From Hyphomonas sp. (GTDB lineage Bacteria > Pseudomonadota > Alphaproteobacteria > Caulobacterales > Hyphomonadaceae): DNA of 36,441 nucleotides. Positions 6,717-15,492 of this stretch are shown here, piece after piece. The stretch lies in assembly GCA_016124495.1 (NCBI GenBank), contig WGNP01000014.1:1-36441 (forward strand). The letters are read 5' to 3'. Position 1 is the first letter of the stretch, and the number at the start of each line of letters is the position of its first letter. Below the pieces are notes generated by a model. That model was not told the origin of the DNA. It saw only the letters and a list, made by a program, of their open reading frames with translations, and ran no database searches. A program made the translations under genes and the position numbers.

Positions 6717-6793
6717 TGGTCGGAACGAGAGGATTCGAACCTCCGACCCCTAGTCCCCCAGACTAGTGCGCTACCGGGCTGCGCTACGCTCCG
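6717..6793 (-). tRNA. tRNA-Pro (GGG anticodon)
   Basis: Read on the minus strand the gene folds as a full cloverleaf: acceptor CGGAGCG pairing with CGTTCCG plus discriminator A, a D arm GCGCAGCCCGGTAGCGC, an anticodon stem CTAGT/ACTAG with loop CTGGGGG giving anticodon GGG, and a T arm with GGTTCGAATCC. The CCA end is encoded (TGG at 6717-6719 on the plus strand). Its 3' end faces the mobile-element genes, the usual geometry for tRNA-targeted integration. Confidence 0.96.
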
Positions 6794-6865
6794 ACCGAAC
6801 GGGCTGTATAGGCAAACCCCTTCGCCGCTGCAACCGGGATAATCCCGCAGGCGGCGCGCCGGGAA

Positions 6866-7312
6866 CTATCCCAGCACCGCGTGCCGCAGGGCGCGGGCAT
6901 CCCACAGCGCGTTGTGCTGCACGGCGTGCCTGATTTCGCTCGGGTAGGCCGAGACCTGCACCAGGCGCAGGGACAGCTCCGGTACCTTCACCATCTGGCC
7001 AGGGGCGATGATCAGGCATTGCATCAGGTGCATCAGGTCTTCCGGCCAGTCAGCGACCACGGTGGGCGCCGGATCGCTGGCAAGGAAGGCCTGGATCGCC
7101 CGTCCGAACCGGACCAGCGGCAGCACGGTTGGCAGCGCGTCCGGGAGCGACAGTAAAGGCAGCACATGTTCGGCGACCCAGTCATGCGTGTCCATCGCGT
7201 TCAGCTCGTCCTGGGGCCGCACGAGGTAGAGTTCACCGGCCTCACCCGAGAGGGCGAGGCTGATGAGCTCTCCGCCGAACCCGTTGAACTCGCAATCAAG
7301 GCAGTAGAGCAA
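6866..7312 (-). CDS. Small DEDD-superfamily 3'-5' exonuclease-like protein
   Basis: The 148-residue product begins LYCLDCEFNGFGGELISLAL, where D6 and E8 match the first DxE motif of DnaQ/RNase T-type exonucleases. An ADWPED stretch supplies a middle aspartate and the end HNALWDARALRHA fits the H-x4-D motif of the DEDDh class, as in Rv2179c-like exoribonucleases. The start is TTG 7312: a GGAG lies eight bases upstream, inside the end of the peptidase gene, and no ATG gives the full motif. It is five bases from the upstream gene stop, so co-transcription with the peptidase is likely. Substrate unknown; RNA or short oligonucleotides are most likely for this family. Confidence 0.75.
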   Translation of the reverse strand: MLYCLDCEFNGFGGELISLALSGEAGELYLVRPQDELNAMDTHDWVAEHVLPLLSLPDALPTVLPLVRFGRAIQAFLASDPAPTVVADWPEDLMHLMQCLIIAPGQMVKVPELSLRLVQVSAYPSEIRHAVQHNALWDARALRHAVLG

Positions 7313-7317
7313 GCGCC

Positions 7318-9528
7318 CTACTCCGGGGTCGAGAGGTCGACGGAGTCGATCTTGCCGGCCGCCGCGAGGGCGAAGGCATATTCGATGGCTGTTTCCTTCA
7401 GGCCTTCAAACCGGCCCGAGGCACCGAAGTGGCCCGAGTCGAGATTGATGCGCAGGAAGTACGGACCGGCGCCGGGCGCCTCGTGGCCAAGCCTGGCGGC
7501 CCACTTGGCAGGCTCCCAGTAGGTGACGCGCGGGTCGGTCACGCCGCCGGTGATCAGCATCGGCGGATAGTCAAGCTTCGTGACCTGGTCATACGGGCTG
7601 TAGGCGAGGATCGTATCATACGCCTTTTCGTCCGTGAGCGGATTGCCCCATTCCGGCCATTCCGGCGGGGTGAGCGGCAGGCTCTCATCCGACATGGTAT
7701 TCAGCACATCCACAAACGGCACCGCCGCGATGATGCCGCCGAACAGCGTCGGGTCCATGTTCGCTGCGGCGCCCATCAGCAGGCCGCCGGCGGAGCCGCC
7801 CTGGCCGATCAGCTTGCCCCGCGCGGTGTAGCCCTTGTCGACAAGGTGCTGGCCGGCTGCGATATAATCCTTGAAGGTGTTCGTCTTCTTGTCGAGCTTG
7901 CCATCGAGATACCATTGGTAACCCTTGGCCATCTCGCCGCGCGGATTGACGATGGCGTAGATGAAGCCGCGGTCTACGAGGCTGAGGCGTCCGGTGCGGA
8001 AATCCGCCGGGATGGTGATGCCGTAGGAGCCGTAGCCATACAGCAGCACCGGCGCGGTGCCATCCACCTGCGTATCCTTGTGGCGCAGCAGCGTGACCGG
8101 AACTTCCGCGCCGTCCCACGAGGGCGCCATGATGCGCTCGACGACATAGTCCGCCGGGTTGTGGCCGGACGGGACTTCGCGGGTCTTGCGCAGCACACGC
8201 TCGCGCGTGTCGAGGTTGTAGTCGATCACCTGGTCCGGCGTGGTCGGCGAGGCATAGTCGAAACGCAGCACGGGTACGTCGTATTCATAGCCGCCGGCGA
8301 GACCGAGATCGAACGCCGCTTCATCGAAGCTTATGGCGTGGCTGTCGGTCAGGCCCTTCTTGTGGATGACAATGCGGGGCAAGCCGCCTTCGCGTTCCAT
8401 CAGCGTAAGGTAATCTTTCTGGGCGTGCATGCCCAGCAGCAGCGTGCCGGGGCGATGCGGGATGACGTCCTGCCACTCCGCGCGCGAAGTAGACGACAGG
8501 GGCGCCCTGACCAGCTTGAAGTCCACGGCGCCATCTGCATTGGTGGAGATGTAGAAAGCGCCGTCCCAGTGCGTGACCGAATACTGGATATCGGTTTGGC
8601 GCGGTGCCACGGTGCGCAGCACCGGGTTCAGCTCATCGGCGGGGAACCAGTGCACTTCGCTGGTCGTGTGGCCGCCCGCGGAGATGAAGATCACCTCCTC
8701 GCTTTCGCTGGTTTCAAGGCCGACGAAGAAGCCGGGATCTTTTTCTTCGTAGACCAGTGTGTCTTTGCCGGTTGCAAGGTCGCGCTGGTAGACGGCGGCG
8801 GGCCGGTTGTTGACGTCGCGCAGCACCCAGAAGATCGCCTTGCCGGTCGCGCTCCACTCGAAATCGCCATAGGCGTTCTCAATCAGCACGCCGGTATCTG
8901 CGCGGGTCTCGATGTTCTTTACACGGATCTCGTAGAATTCGCTGCCCTTGGTGTCTGTGCCATAGGCGAGGAACCTGTGGTCTGGCGAGGCTTCGATGTC
9001 CCCGAAGGCGAAATAGTCCTGGTCCTTGCCCATCGCGTCGCCGTCGAGAAGGATCGTCTCCTCTCCGGCGCCGGTGAAGGCGTCTGCTGCCGGCTTGCGG
9101 GCGTAAACGGCATACTCGCCGCCTTCGCGGAAGCGGGTGTAGTAGGCCCAGCCGCCATGGATAGACGCCACGGAGCTGTCGTCTTCCTTGATGCGGCCGC
9201 GCATCTCGTTGAACAGTTCGTCGCGCAGCGCGGCTGTCGTGTCTTCAAGGCGGGCCCTGGTGTAGGCGTTTCCGGCTGCGAGGTAGCTGCGGATTTCCGG
9301 TTTCAGCAGCGACGGATCGCGCATCACCTCTTGCCAGTTCCCGTCCTTCAGCCAGTTGTACGGATCATTGCGCGTGCGGCCGAGCTGCGTGATCTCGTGG
9401 TCCACCCGGGCGGCGACCGGCGGCTGGGGCAGGCTTGCGGTTGCGGCTGGCAGCGTGGCAGGCTCGGCAGTGTCTCTGGTCATCATACATCCGTAAAGCA
9501 GGGTCGTTGCGGCCAGCAGGCCGGCCAC
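7318..9528 (-). CDS. S9-family prolyl oligopeptidase / oligopeptidase B-like lipoprotein
   Basis: This 736-residue protein is a prolyl oligopeptidase-fold serine peptidase. The N-terminus (AATTLLYGC) is a lipobox with Cys14, so it is probably an outer-membrane or periplasmic lipoprotein. The RNDPYNWLKD segment near residue 50 is typical of oligopeptidase B; a seven-bladed beta-propeller (about 90-450) is followed by the alpha/beta-hydrolase domain. The catalytic triad is S579 (GQGGSAGGLL), D665 (GGVTDPRV) and H700 (LDSGHFG). It would cut short peptides, after basic residues in oligopeptidase B or after proline in the wider family. The downstream exonuclease gene starts almost immediately, suggesting an operon, though a functional link is not evident. 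Confidence 0.92.
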   Translation of the reverse strand: MAGLLAATTLLYGCMMTRDTAEPATLPAATASLPQPPVAARVDHEITQLGRTRNDPYNWLKDGNWQEVMRDPSLLKPEIRSYLAAGNAYTRARLEDTTAALRDELFNEMRGRIKEDDSSVASIHGGWAYYTRFREGGEYAVYARKPAADAFTGAGEETILLDGDAMGKDQDYFAFGDIEASPDHRFLAYGTDTKGSEFYEIRVKNIETRADTGVLIENAYGDFEWSATGKAIFWVLRDVNNRPAAVYQRDLATGKDTLVYEEKDPGFFVGLETSESEEVIFISAGGHTTSEVHWFPADELNPVLRTVAPRQTDIQYSVTHWDGAFYISTNADGAVDFKLVRAPLSSTSRAEWQDVIPHRPGTLLLGMHAQKDYLTLMEREGGLPRIVIHKKGLTDSHAISFDEAAFDLGLAGGYEYDVPVLRFDYASPTTPDQVIDYNLDTRERVLRKTREVPSGHNPADYVVERIMAPSWDGAEVPVTLLRHKDTQVDGTAPVLLYGYGSYGITIPADFRTGRLSLVDRGFIYAIVNPRGEMAKGYQWYLDGKLDKKTNTFKDYIAAGQHLVDKGYTARGKLIGQGGSAGGLLMGAAANMDPTLFGGIIAAVPFVDVLNTMSDESLPLTPPEWPEWGNPLTDEKAYDTILAYSPYDQVTKLDYPPMLITGGVTDPRVTYWEPAKWAARLGHEAPGAGPYFLRINLDSGHFGASGRFEGLKETAIEYAFALAAAGKIDSVDLSTPE

Positions 9529-9607
9529 GTGGACAATAAGGCGAATGGAGGGCTCCGCTTATCGATGAACGCGACAGTGAATCACGCCGGCGGGACCTGT
9601 CCAGCGT

Positions 9608-10015
9608 TTATTCGGAGGGGTGGAAATCCAGCACGGCGCCATTGATGCACCAGCGTTCGCCGGTCGGTGGCGGGCCGTCCCTGAACACGTGGCCCTGGTG
9701 CAGACCGCAGGTTGCGCAGTGGCATTCGGTGCGCGGATAGATCATCTTGAAGTCGGTCGAGGTGCCGATCGCGGCGGCATCGATGGGCTGCCAGTAGCTC
9801 GGCCAGCCGGTGCCGGATTCGAACTTGTGCTCGGAGGACCAGAGCGGCGTACCGCAGCCCTTGCAATGATAAATGCCGGCGCGTTTCTCATCCTGGAAGT
9901 TGCCGGGGGTAAAGGCGCGCTCAGTGCCGTCTTTCACGCCGACGCGGTAGGCCTCTGGGTCGAGGAGTGCGCGCCATTCGGCGTCGCTGCGTTCAATCCT
10001 GGTGGTCTTGGTCAT
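9608..10015 (-). CDS. msrB: Peptide-methionine (R)-S-oxide reductase MsrB
   Basis: MsrB reduces the R epimer of methionine sulfoxide in proteins, repairing oxidative damage with thioredoxin. The 135-residue product has the zinc-binding CxxC pairs C51/C54 (YHCKGCG) and C100/C103 (HCATCG), the SGTGWPSYW substrate loop (67-75) and the catalytic cysteine C123 in RWCINGAVLDF. Length and motif order are normal for a stand-alone MsrB without MsrA fusion. GGAG upstream of ATG 10015 supports the start. It is cytoplasmic and lies alone between the peptidase and the MaoC gene. Confidence 0.97.
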   Translation of the reverse strand: MTKTTRIERSDAEWRALLDPEAYRVGVKDGTERAFTPGNFQDEKRAGIYHCKGCGTPLWSSEHKFESGTGWPSYWQPIDAAAIGTSTDFKMIYPRTECHCATCGLHQGHVFRDGPPPTGERWCINGAVLDFHPSE

Positions 10016-10060
10016 CGGGGGCGCTCCATCCTTTGGCTCGCCCCCAATATAGGGACGAGA

Positions 10061-10516
10061 TCAGCCGTAGAGAACGGTAATCGACTCAGCGACCAGCGCC
10101 GGGCGGTCCTTGCCGTCGATTTCGACGGTGGCTTCCATCTTCATCTGCTTGCCGCCGGACTTGGCTTCGACCGACAGGCATTTCTGGCGCAGGCGTACTT
10201 TCGAGCCGACGGGCACCATGTTGGTGAAGCGCACCTTGTCGGAGCCGTAGTTGATGCCGCGGGTGACGCCTTCGACGCGCAGCACTTCGGCGCCCAGCAT
10301 CGGCAGCAGCGAGAGGGTCAGGAAGCCGTGCGCGATCGGGCCGCCCATCAGTTTCGTGGCGCGCTCGACATCGACGTGGATCCACTGGTGGTCGCCGGTC
10401 GCCTCAGCGAAGAGGTTAACACGGTTCTGGTCGATCGTGTGCCAGTCGGACACGCCGACTTCCTGGCCGGCAAGCGATTCGAGATCGGCGTAGGCTATGG
10501 TACGGGGATTGGCCAT
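10061..10516 (-). CDS. MaoC-family dehydratase (R-specific enoyl-CoA hydratase-like)
   Basis: This is a 151-residue single hot-dog domain. The hydratase motif is clear: ATGDHQWIHVD (39-49), with D42 and H47 as catalytic residues, and PIAHGFLTLSL (60-70). MaoC-like hydratases act on (R)-3-hydroxyacyl-CoA or enoyl-CoA substrates in fatty-acid or polyhydroxyalkanoate metabolism. The start at 10516 is set by GGAGGA (10521-10526 on the plus strand). An open frame continues 50 codons upstream but is not supported. Several lipid enzymes nearby (acyl-CoA ligase, enoyl-CoA hydratase) suit a role in acyl-CoA turnover. Confidence 0.92.
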   Translation of the reverse strand: MANPRTIAYADLESLAGQEVGVSDWHTIDQNRVNLFAEATGDHQWIHVDVERATKLMGGPIAHGFLTLSLLPMLGAEVLRVEGVTRGINYGSDKVRFTNMVPVGSKVRLRQKCLSVEAKSGGKQMKMEATVEIDGKDRPALVAESITVLYG

Positions 10517-10649
10517 CGGGTCCTCCTTGAGTGGTTTTGCCTGTTCTGGCGCGGGCCCGGCGCCTGCGCAAGGTTTACGATGGGGCAAGGCCCCAGTTGA
10601 CGCCGCCGCGCTGCCTCGCAAGGGTATTCGGGCCCACGCCGGAGACGCC

Positions 10650-11012
10650 ATGACCTCGCCCGCCACCCTCTCCCAGACCTTTACGCCGGGTACGACCGGG
10701 CAGGCGCGGCTGATCTACTGGGGCCTCCTGCTCGGGCTGATCCTGCCCGGCGTCAACCTCGTCGCTGCCGGTTTCGCATGGCACGCCCGCGCCCGGAGTG
10801 ACGAGCTGGTGCGCAGCCACCATGCCAACCAGATCAGCATCTTCTGGCGCAGCGTCGTCTATGTGCTGATCGGTCTGGCACTGACCTGGTTCCTGTTCGG
10901 CGTACTGCTGATCATGGCTGCCATCATCTGGTATATCCTCCGTGTTCTGAAGGGTCTGAAGGCGCTGTCGGCGGGCCTGCCGCCGGAAAATCCGCAGAGC
11001 TGGCTGTTCTGA
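10650..11012 (+). CDS. DUF4870-like small membrane protein
   Basis: The 120-residue product has an N-terminal hydrophobic segment (about 24-46), the family motif DELVRSHHANQISIFWRSVVY, a second long hydrophobic stretch of one or two helices, then LRVLKGLKALSAGLPPENPQSWLF. The V-R-S-H...F-W and N-P-x-S-W-L-F ends match the COG3671/DUF4870 group of uncharacterised inner-membrane proteins. ATG 10650 follows GGAG (10641-10644). The gene is divergent from the MaoC gene, so the 133-base gap holds both promoters. Function unknown. Confidence 0.8.
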   Translation: MTSPATLSQTFTPGTTGQARLIYWGLLLGLILPGVNLVAAGFAWHARARSDELVRSHHANQISIFWRSVVYVLIGLALTWFLFGVLLIMAAIIWYILRVLKGLKALSAGLPPENPQSWLF

Positions 11013-11016
11013 CGCG

Positions 11017-12174
11017 TCAGCCGAGATGGCGGTCCAGCGCCGACAGTAAACGCGCGATGTCATTCTCCGAGGTGAACAGGTGCGGCGTGATGCGGAGCCG
11101 GTCGCCACGCTTCGAGACATAGATGTTCTCGGCCTTGAGCCTTGCTGTCAGGTCGGCGGGCGCCGAATCCGGCAGCAGGGCGCCCAGATAGTGCCCGCCC
11201 CGGTCCGCCTCATGGCCTGTGTTCAGCCCGCGGGCCCCGAGCGCCTCTGACAGCGCCCGGTTCTGGTGAGCCAGAGTCGCTTCGATGTTGGCCACGCCCC
11301 AGTCGAGGATCTGCTGCACCGAGGCTTGCAAAGCGGGCAGCAGGGCGAAATTCGACCGTTCGCCCATGTCGTATCGCTCTGCTCCCGGAGCATAAGCGTC
11401 GGTATAGTCGATCAGGCGCGAGAAGTCTGACGCGCCTTCGCGGGTGATCCAGTTCTGCTCGAGCGGAGTGCCGCCGCGCCGGTGGGGCGCGGCATAGAGG
11501 AAGCCGGTGGCATAAGGCCCGAGCAGCCACTTGTACCCGGCTGCGACGAGAAAGTCCGGCTGTACCGCGCGCACGTCGCACACCATCGCCCCGCAGCTCT
11601 GCGTCAGGTCCAGCGCCAGCGCGGCGCCCACCTCGCGGCACCGTGCGCCGACAGCCACGAGGTCGATGCGTGCCCCGTCGGTCCAGCGCACCTGCGGGCA
11701 CGCGACCAGCCCTGTGTCCGGCGTGATGGCATTCAGCAGGGCTTCGGAGAGAGACCCGTTTCCCTGCGCCGCAACCGTTTCGATCACCGCGCCGGTCTGG
11801 CGCGCATGCTCGCGCCAGGTGTAGACGTTGGAGGGGAACTGGTCCTCAAGCAGCAGGATTTTCCGGCCTTTCGCCAGAGGCAGGTTGCGCGCCGCCGTGG
11901 CGAGGCCGTAGCTGACCGAGGGCACGAAGGCGATGCCTGCCTCATCCGCGCCGATCAGCGCAGCGAGCAGGGGACGCAGCCGCTTCGTATCCTCGAAAAA
12001 GTCCGTGTCCGGAATGGTCCAGGGCCGTAGCTTGCGTGCCAGACCGCGCTGACCCGCCTCCGAAGCGGACATGGGCAGAGGGCCCATGGTCGCGACATTC
12101 AGGTAGGCTACATCGGCCGGGATGTCGAACAGGTGCCGCTGATTGGGGATCAGCTGCGCCGCCGCGTCAGACAA
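11017..12174 (-). CDS. Class V aminotransferase-fold PLP enzyme
   Basis: This 385-residue PLP-dependent enzyme resembles the SufS/isopenicillin epimerase/kynureninase-like group of class V aminotransferases. It shows AYLNVATMGPLP at the N-terminus, D189 in ALDLTQSCGA contacting the PLP ring, and the Schiff-base lysine K215 in AAGYKWLLGPYATGF. A C-terminal RLRITPHLFTSENDI matches the family small domain. The likely start is TTG 12174, which overlaps the end of the acyl-CoA ligase gene by eight bases and is preceded by AAGGA about eight bases upstream; the longer open frame starting at 12261 reads antisense-like noise. Substrate cannot be deduced; desulfurase, lyase or epimerase activity is possible. 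Confidence 0.82.
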   Translation of the reverse strand: MSDAAAQLIPNQRHLFDIPADVAYLNVATMGPLPMSASEAGQRGLARKLRPWTIPDTDFFEDTKRLRPLLAALIGADEAGIAFVPSVSYGLATAARNLPLAKGRKILLLEDQFPSNVYTWREHARQTGAVIETVAAQGNGSLSEALLNAITPDTGLVACPQVRWTDGARIDLVAVGARCREVGAALALDLTQSCGAMVCDVRAVQPDFLVAAGYKWLLGPYATGFLYAAPHRRGGTPLEQNWITREGASDFSRLIDYTDAYAPGAERYDMGERSNFALLPALQASVQQILDWGVANIEATLAHQNRALSEALGARGLNTGHEADRGGHYLGALLPDSAPADLTARLKAENIYVSKRGDRLRITPHLFTSENDIARLLSALDRHLG

Positions 12175-13714
12175 TCCGGCTGTCCTTGTTGCCCCAGTAG
12201 CGGTCACGGATAAGGCGCTTGTACAGCTTGCCGGTCGGATGGCGGGGCAGTTCCGGATCAAAGTCGATGCTCTTCGGGCATTTGATTTTCGAGAGACTGG
12301 CCCGGCAGAATTCCATCAGCTCGGCTGCAAGTTCCTCGGACGGGGCAACGCCTGGCATCGGCTGCACGACGGCTTTCACCGCCTCGCCGAAATCCTCGTC
12401 CGGCACGCCGATGACGGCGCAGTCGGCGACTTTCGGGTGGGTGATCAGGATGTTCTCGCATTCCTGGGGATAGATGTTCACGCCGCCCGAGATGATCATG
12501 AACGCCTTGCGGTCGGTCAGGTAGAGGAAGCCGTCCGCATCCACCTTGCCGACATCGCCGAGGGACGACCAGTCGGGATGCTTGGGGTTCAGGGCGGCTT
12601 TGTTCTTTTCGGGCGCGTTGTGATAGTTCGGCGGCGTGGTGCCCCCGAAATAGACCTGGCCTTCTTCGCCGACGGGAACTTCGTCGCCCTCCTCGTTGCA
12701 GATGTGCAGGACGCCCATCACCGGGCGGCCGACCGTCCCCTTGTGGGTCATCCAGTCCGGGCTCTTCACCCAGGTCATGCCATTGCCTTCGGAGCCGGCG
12801 TAATACTCGTCGATCACCGGGCCCCACCAGGCGATCATCTGTTCTTTCACCGGCACGGGGCAGGGCGCCGCTGCGTGGATCGCGAACCTGATGCTTGAAA
12901 CATCGTACTTCTTGCGCACCTCTTCCGGCAGCTTCAGCATCTTGACGAACATCGTCGGCACGAGCTGCGAGTGCGTGACCTTGTGCTTTTCGACAAGGCG
13001 CAGATAATCCTCCGGCTCGAACTTCTCCATGATGATGAGCGTGGCGCCGATGCGCGTGAACGTCATGCACCAGCGCAGCGGCGCGGCGTGGTAGAGCGGG
13101 GCCGGGGAGAGGTAGATCGACCCCTCATTGGCGCCCGAGAAGGCCCTGGCGATCTGGATCAGCGCGTTGTCGGCGTCGATCGGCAGGCCGCGCTCCAGCG
13201 GCGGGCGGATGCCTTTCGGGCGGCCGGTCGTGCCTGAGGAATAGAGCATGTCCGTGCCGGCCATCTCGTCGGCTACCGGCGTGGCGGGGAATACCGCTAC
13301 ATGATCTTCCATCGCCGTGAAACCGTCGATGGAGCCGTCGATGGACCAGTTATCCTTCAGGCCGGTGGCGGCTTTCACTTCTTTCGCAACGCTGCCCTTG
13401 GAGGCGCTGGCGATGAGAAGCTTCGCGCCGGAATCCTCGATGATGTAGGCCACTTCCGGCGTCGTCAGGCGCGAAGAGACGGCCACATAGTAAAGCCCCG
13501 CGCGCTGAGCGGCCCAGCAGATCTCGAAATAGCGCGGCGAGTTTTCGGCAAAGAGCGCGATCGTGTCACCGGGCGCGCAGCCTGCGGCGCGCAGCGCGTG
13601 CGCGATGCGGTTGGAGCGCTCGTCCAGCTGCTTGAACGTGATGACCTCGCCCGAGCCGGACATGATAATCGCGGCCTTGTCCGGGTGGGATCTGGCGAAG
13701 TGAAAGGGATGCAT
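12167..13714 (-). CDS. Acyl-CoA synthetase (AMP-forming, FadD-like)
   Basis: A 515-residue ANL-superfamily ligase that activates a carboxylic acid as an acyl-adenylate and then as a CoA thioester. Visible motifs: the phosphate-binding SSGTTGRPKG (159-168), the YYAGSEGNGMTW adenine-binding region, the hinge DRKAFMIISGGVNIYPQE and the catalytic lysine K496 in PTGKLYKR. The start is fixed by AGGAGGACACTTC before ATG 13714. Length suits short- to long-chain fatty acid or bile/steroid-type ligases. It is followed with overlap by the aminotransferase gene and preceded by the M28 peptidase gene at 31 bases, suggesting one transcript. Substrate is not predictable here. Confidence 0.93.
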   Translation of the reverse strand: MHPFHFARSHPDKAAIIMSGSGEVITFKQLDERSNRIAHALRAAGCAPGDTIALFAENSPRYFEICWAAQRAGLYYVAVSSRLTTPEVAYIIEDSGAKLLIASASKGSVAKEVKAATGLKDNWSIDGSIDGFTAMEDHVAVFPATPVADEMAGTDMLYSSGTTGRPKGIRPPLERGLPIDADNALIQIARAFSGANEGSIYLSPAPLYHAAPLRWCMTFTRIGATLIIMEKFEPEDYLRLVEKHKVTHSQLVPTMFVKMLKLPEEVRKKYDVSSIRFAIHAAAPCPVPVKEQMIAWWGPVIDEYYAGSEGNGMTWVKSPDWMTHKGTVGRPVMGVLHICNEEGDEVPVGEEGQVYFGGTTPPNYHNAPEKNKAALNPKHPDWSSLGDVGKVDADGFLYLTDRKAFMIISGGVNIYPQECENILITHPKVADCAVIGVPDEDFGEAVKAVVQPMPGVAPSEELAAELMEFCRASLSKIKCPKSIDFDPELPRHPTGKLYKRLIRDRYWGNKDSRIV

Positions 13715-13745
13715 GAAGTGTCCTCCTGGGCGTTTCTTGAGTCTG

Positions 13746-15398
13746 TCAGGGTTCCATCGGCCCGCCGAACTGGCGGGCAAAGAAATCGTCTTTCTTCCAA
13801 AGCGGACGCGCGTCCTGACTGGCGAGGGCCAGCGCTATGCGGGCATTCAGTTCGGCGAACTTGGCGGCAGCATTGAAGTCGAGATTATTCGACATGTCAT
13901 CCGACGGGCGGTGGTAGTTCTTCGCCTGGTGATCGGCCCAGGCGATATCGCCGCCGTTCTGGAAGCCGGGCTTGAGGTAAACGGCCGGGATGCCGGCTTC
14001 CACAAAACGGAAATGGTCCGACCGGGTGAAGATGCCCTGCTCGGGCGTCGGGTCAGGGCTGATGGCGACGCCCATTGCCGTCGCTGCGGTCTCCACCGTT
14101 GCCGCGATGTTGGAGCGCAGCGCGCCGTAGACGATCACGTCGGTGAAGTCATAGGTCAAGATCGGCATATCGAGATTGACGTTGGCGACGATTGTGCCGG
14201 GTACGGACGGGTTCATCGCGAAGTACTGGGCGCCGAGCAGGCCCTTCTCCTCGGCCGTCAGGGCGGCGAACACGACCGTGCGCCTGAGCGGCGGACCGTT
14301 CTTCAACATCCGGGCAGCGTCCAGCAGCGTGGCTATACCACTCGCATTGTCGAGCGCGCCGTTATTAATCGTGTCTTCCTCGATCGACCTGGAAATCCCG
14401 ATATGATCGAGGTGGGCGCTGATCACGATCACTTCGTCTTTCAGAGCCGGATCGGTGCCTTCCAGCATCCCGATGACGTTGGCGGATTTGACAGTGTCAT
14501 GCGTGGAGCGCTGGGTGATCGAGATGGTCAGGGGCATGTCAAAGCCGGGCACGGCGGCGCCTTCAGCTTCTGCAGCGTCAATGATCGCCTCCCAGGTCGC
14601 GGGGGCGCCGGCAAACAGCGCGGGCGCGGCTTCCAGGGAGACGGCGGATGTCGCCTGGATATTGGGGGCGTTGGTATAGGCGGCGGCGTCGGCCTGAAGC
14701 CAGGCGAGGCTGGCGCCTTCAAGGCGGCCTTCGGCCAGGAGGCGCTGGAACGGATATACCCCCTTTGAGGTTGGCGTCTCGATCGACACGGTCGCCACCG
14801 CGCCGCGGTCGGAGATGTTCTTGAACTTGCGATTTCCGTAGAAGGCGCGTTCCTCGTTATCGATGCCTTTCGGCGTGCCGCTCAGCATCACCGCAACCTT
14901 GCCGGTCAGATCCAGACCCGCGAAATCGTCGCGGCCGAGTTCCGGCGCATCGATGCCGAACCCGACGAATACGGCCGGCGCGTCCACCGAAGCTTCCGGG
15001 GCGCGCAGCGAGTTGTAGACCACGGCGTCCAGGCCCTCCGTGAAGGGCAGCAGGTTGCCCGCCGCATCCTTCACTTCGAACTTCCGGCCTTCGGCGGCGC
15101 GCACGGATCGCTGGAAGGTAATTTCCTGGAAATAGGTGGCGCTATCGCCGGCGGGGGCAATCCCGATCTTCTCGAATTCGCCCGCCACATAGGCCGCCGC
15201 CAGATCAAATCCCGGCGTGCCCGCCTCGCGGCCCTCAAGGTCGTCAGACGCCAGATATGCCATGTGCGCCTCTATGGCCGCCGCATCTGCAGCGGGCAGC
15301 TCCGCCGGCGCTGCAGGCGCCTCAGGCGCGCAGGCCGCGATCAGGGCGGCCATCAGCGCGGCCATCAGCGCGGTCAGTCCAAGCGACGTCAGTTTCAT
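13746..15398 (-). CDS. M28-family zinc aminopeptidase, lipoprotein
   Basis: A 550-residue secreted metallopeptidase. The N-terminus is a lipoprotein signal (lipobox ALIAAC, Cys23) containing a small in-frame tandem repeat (LMAALMAALIAA). A protease-associated (PA) domain fills the middle (about 130-260). The M28 metal ligands are all present: H329 (ISAHLDHIG), D350 (NGALDNASG), E383/E384 (LTAEEKGLL), D410 (VNLDMP) and H496 (KNYHRPSDD). It would remove N-terminal residues from peptides in the periplasm or at the outer membrane. The start at 15398 is chosen because the signal peptide begins there; the Shine-Dalgarno sequence is weak. Confidence 0.94.
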   Translation of the reverse strand: MKLTSLGLTALMAALMAALIAACAPEAPAAPAELPAADAAAIEAHMAYLASDDLEGREAGTPGFDLAAAYVAGEFEKIGIAPAGDSATYFQEITFQRSVRAAEGRKFEVKDAAGNLLPFTEGLDAVVYNSLRAPEASVDAPAVFVGFGIDAPELGRDDFAGLDLTGKVAVMLSGTPKGIDNEERAFYGNRKFKNISDRGAVATVSIETPTSKGVYPFQRLLAEGRLEGASLAWLQADAAAYTNAPNIQATSAVSLEAAPALFAGAPATWEAIIDAAEAEGAAVPGFDMPLTISITQRSTHDTVKSANVIGMLEGTDPALKDEVIVISAHLDHIGISRSIEEDTINNGALDNASGIATLLDAARMLKNGPPLRRTVVFAALTAEEKGLLGAQYFAMNPSVPGTIVANVNLDMPILTYDFTDVIVYGALRSNIAATVETAATAMGVAISPDPTPEQGIFTRSDHFRFVEAGIPAVYLKPGFQNGGDIAWADHQAKNYHRPSDDMSNNLDFNAAAKFAELNARIALALASQDARPLWKKDDFFARQFGGPMEP

Positions 15399-15492
15399 GG
15401 GCGAAACGGGCCTTTTTGGGGTGAATTGAGATCTGTATCCCATCTCTAACGCCCGCTGCCGCCCTGTCCACGACTGACGCGGCGGGAGGGCG

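Noticed and set aside
7429..9645. A 738-residue open frame on the plus strand opposite the S9 peptidase
   Set aside because: It is a shadow of the minus-strand peptidase gene, which has a lipobox, catalytic triad and correct length. High GC makes long antisense frames common.
15286..15375. Short tandem repeat in the M28 peptidase signal sequence as a minisatellite
   Set aside because: It encodes the LMAALMAALIAA hydrophobic core of the signal peptide; a small in-frame duplication with no further copies.
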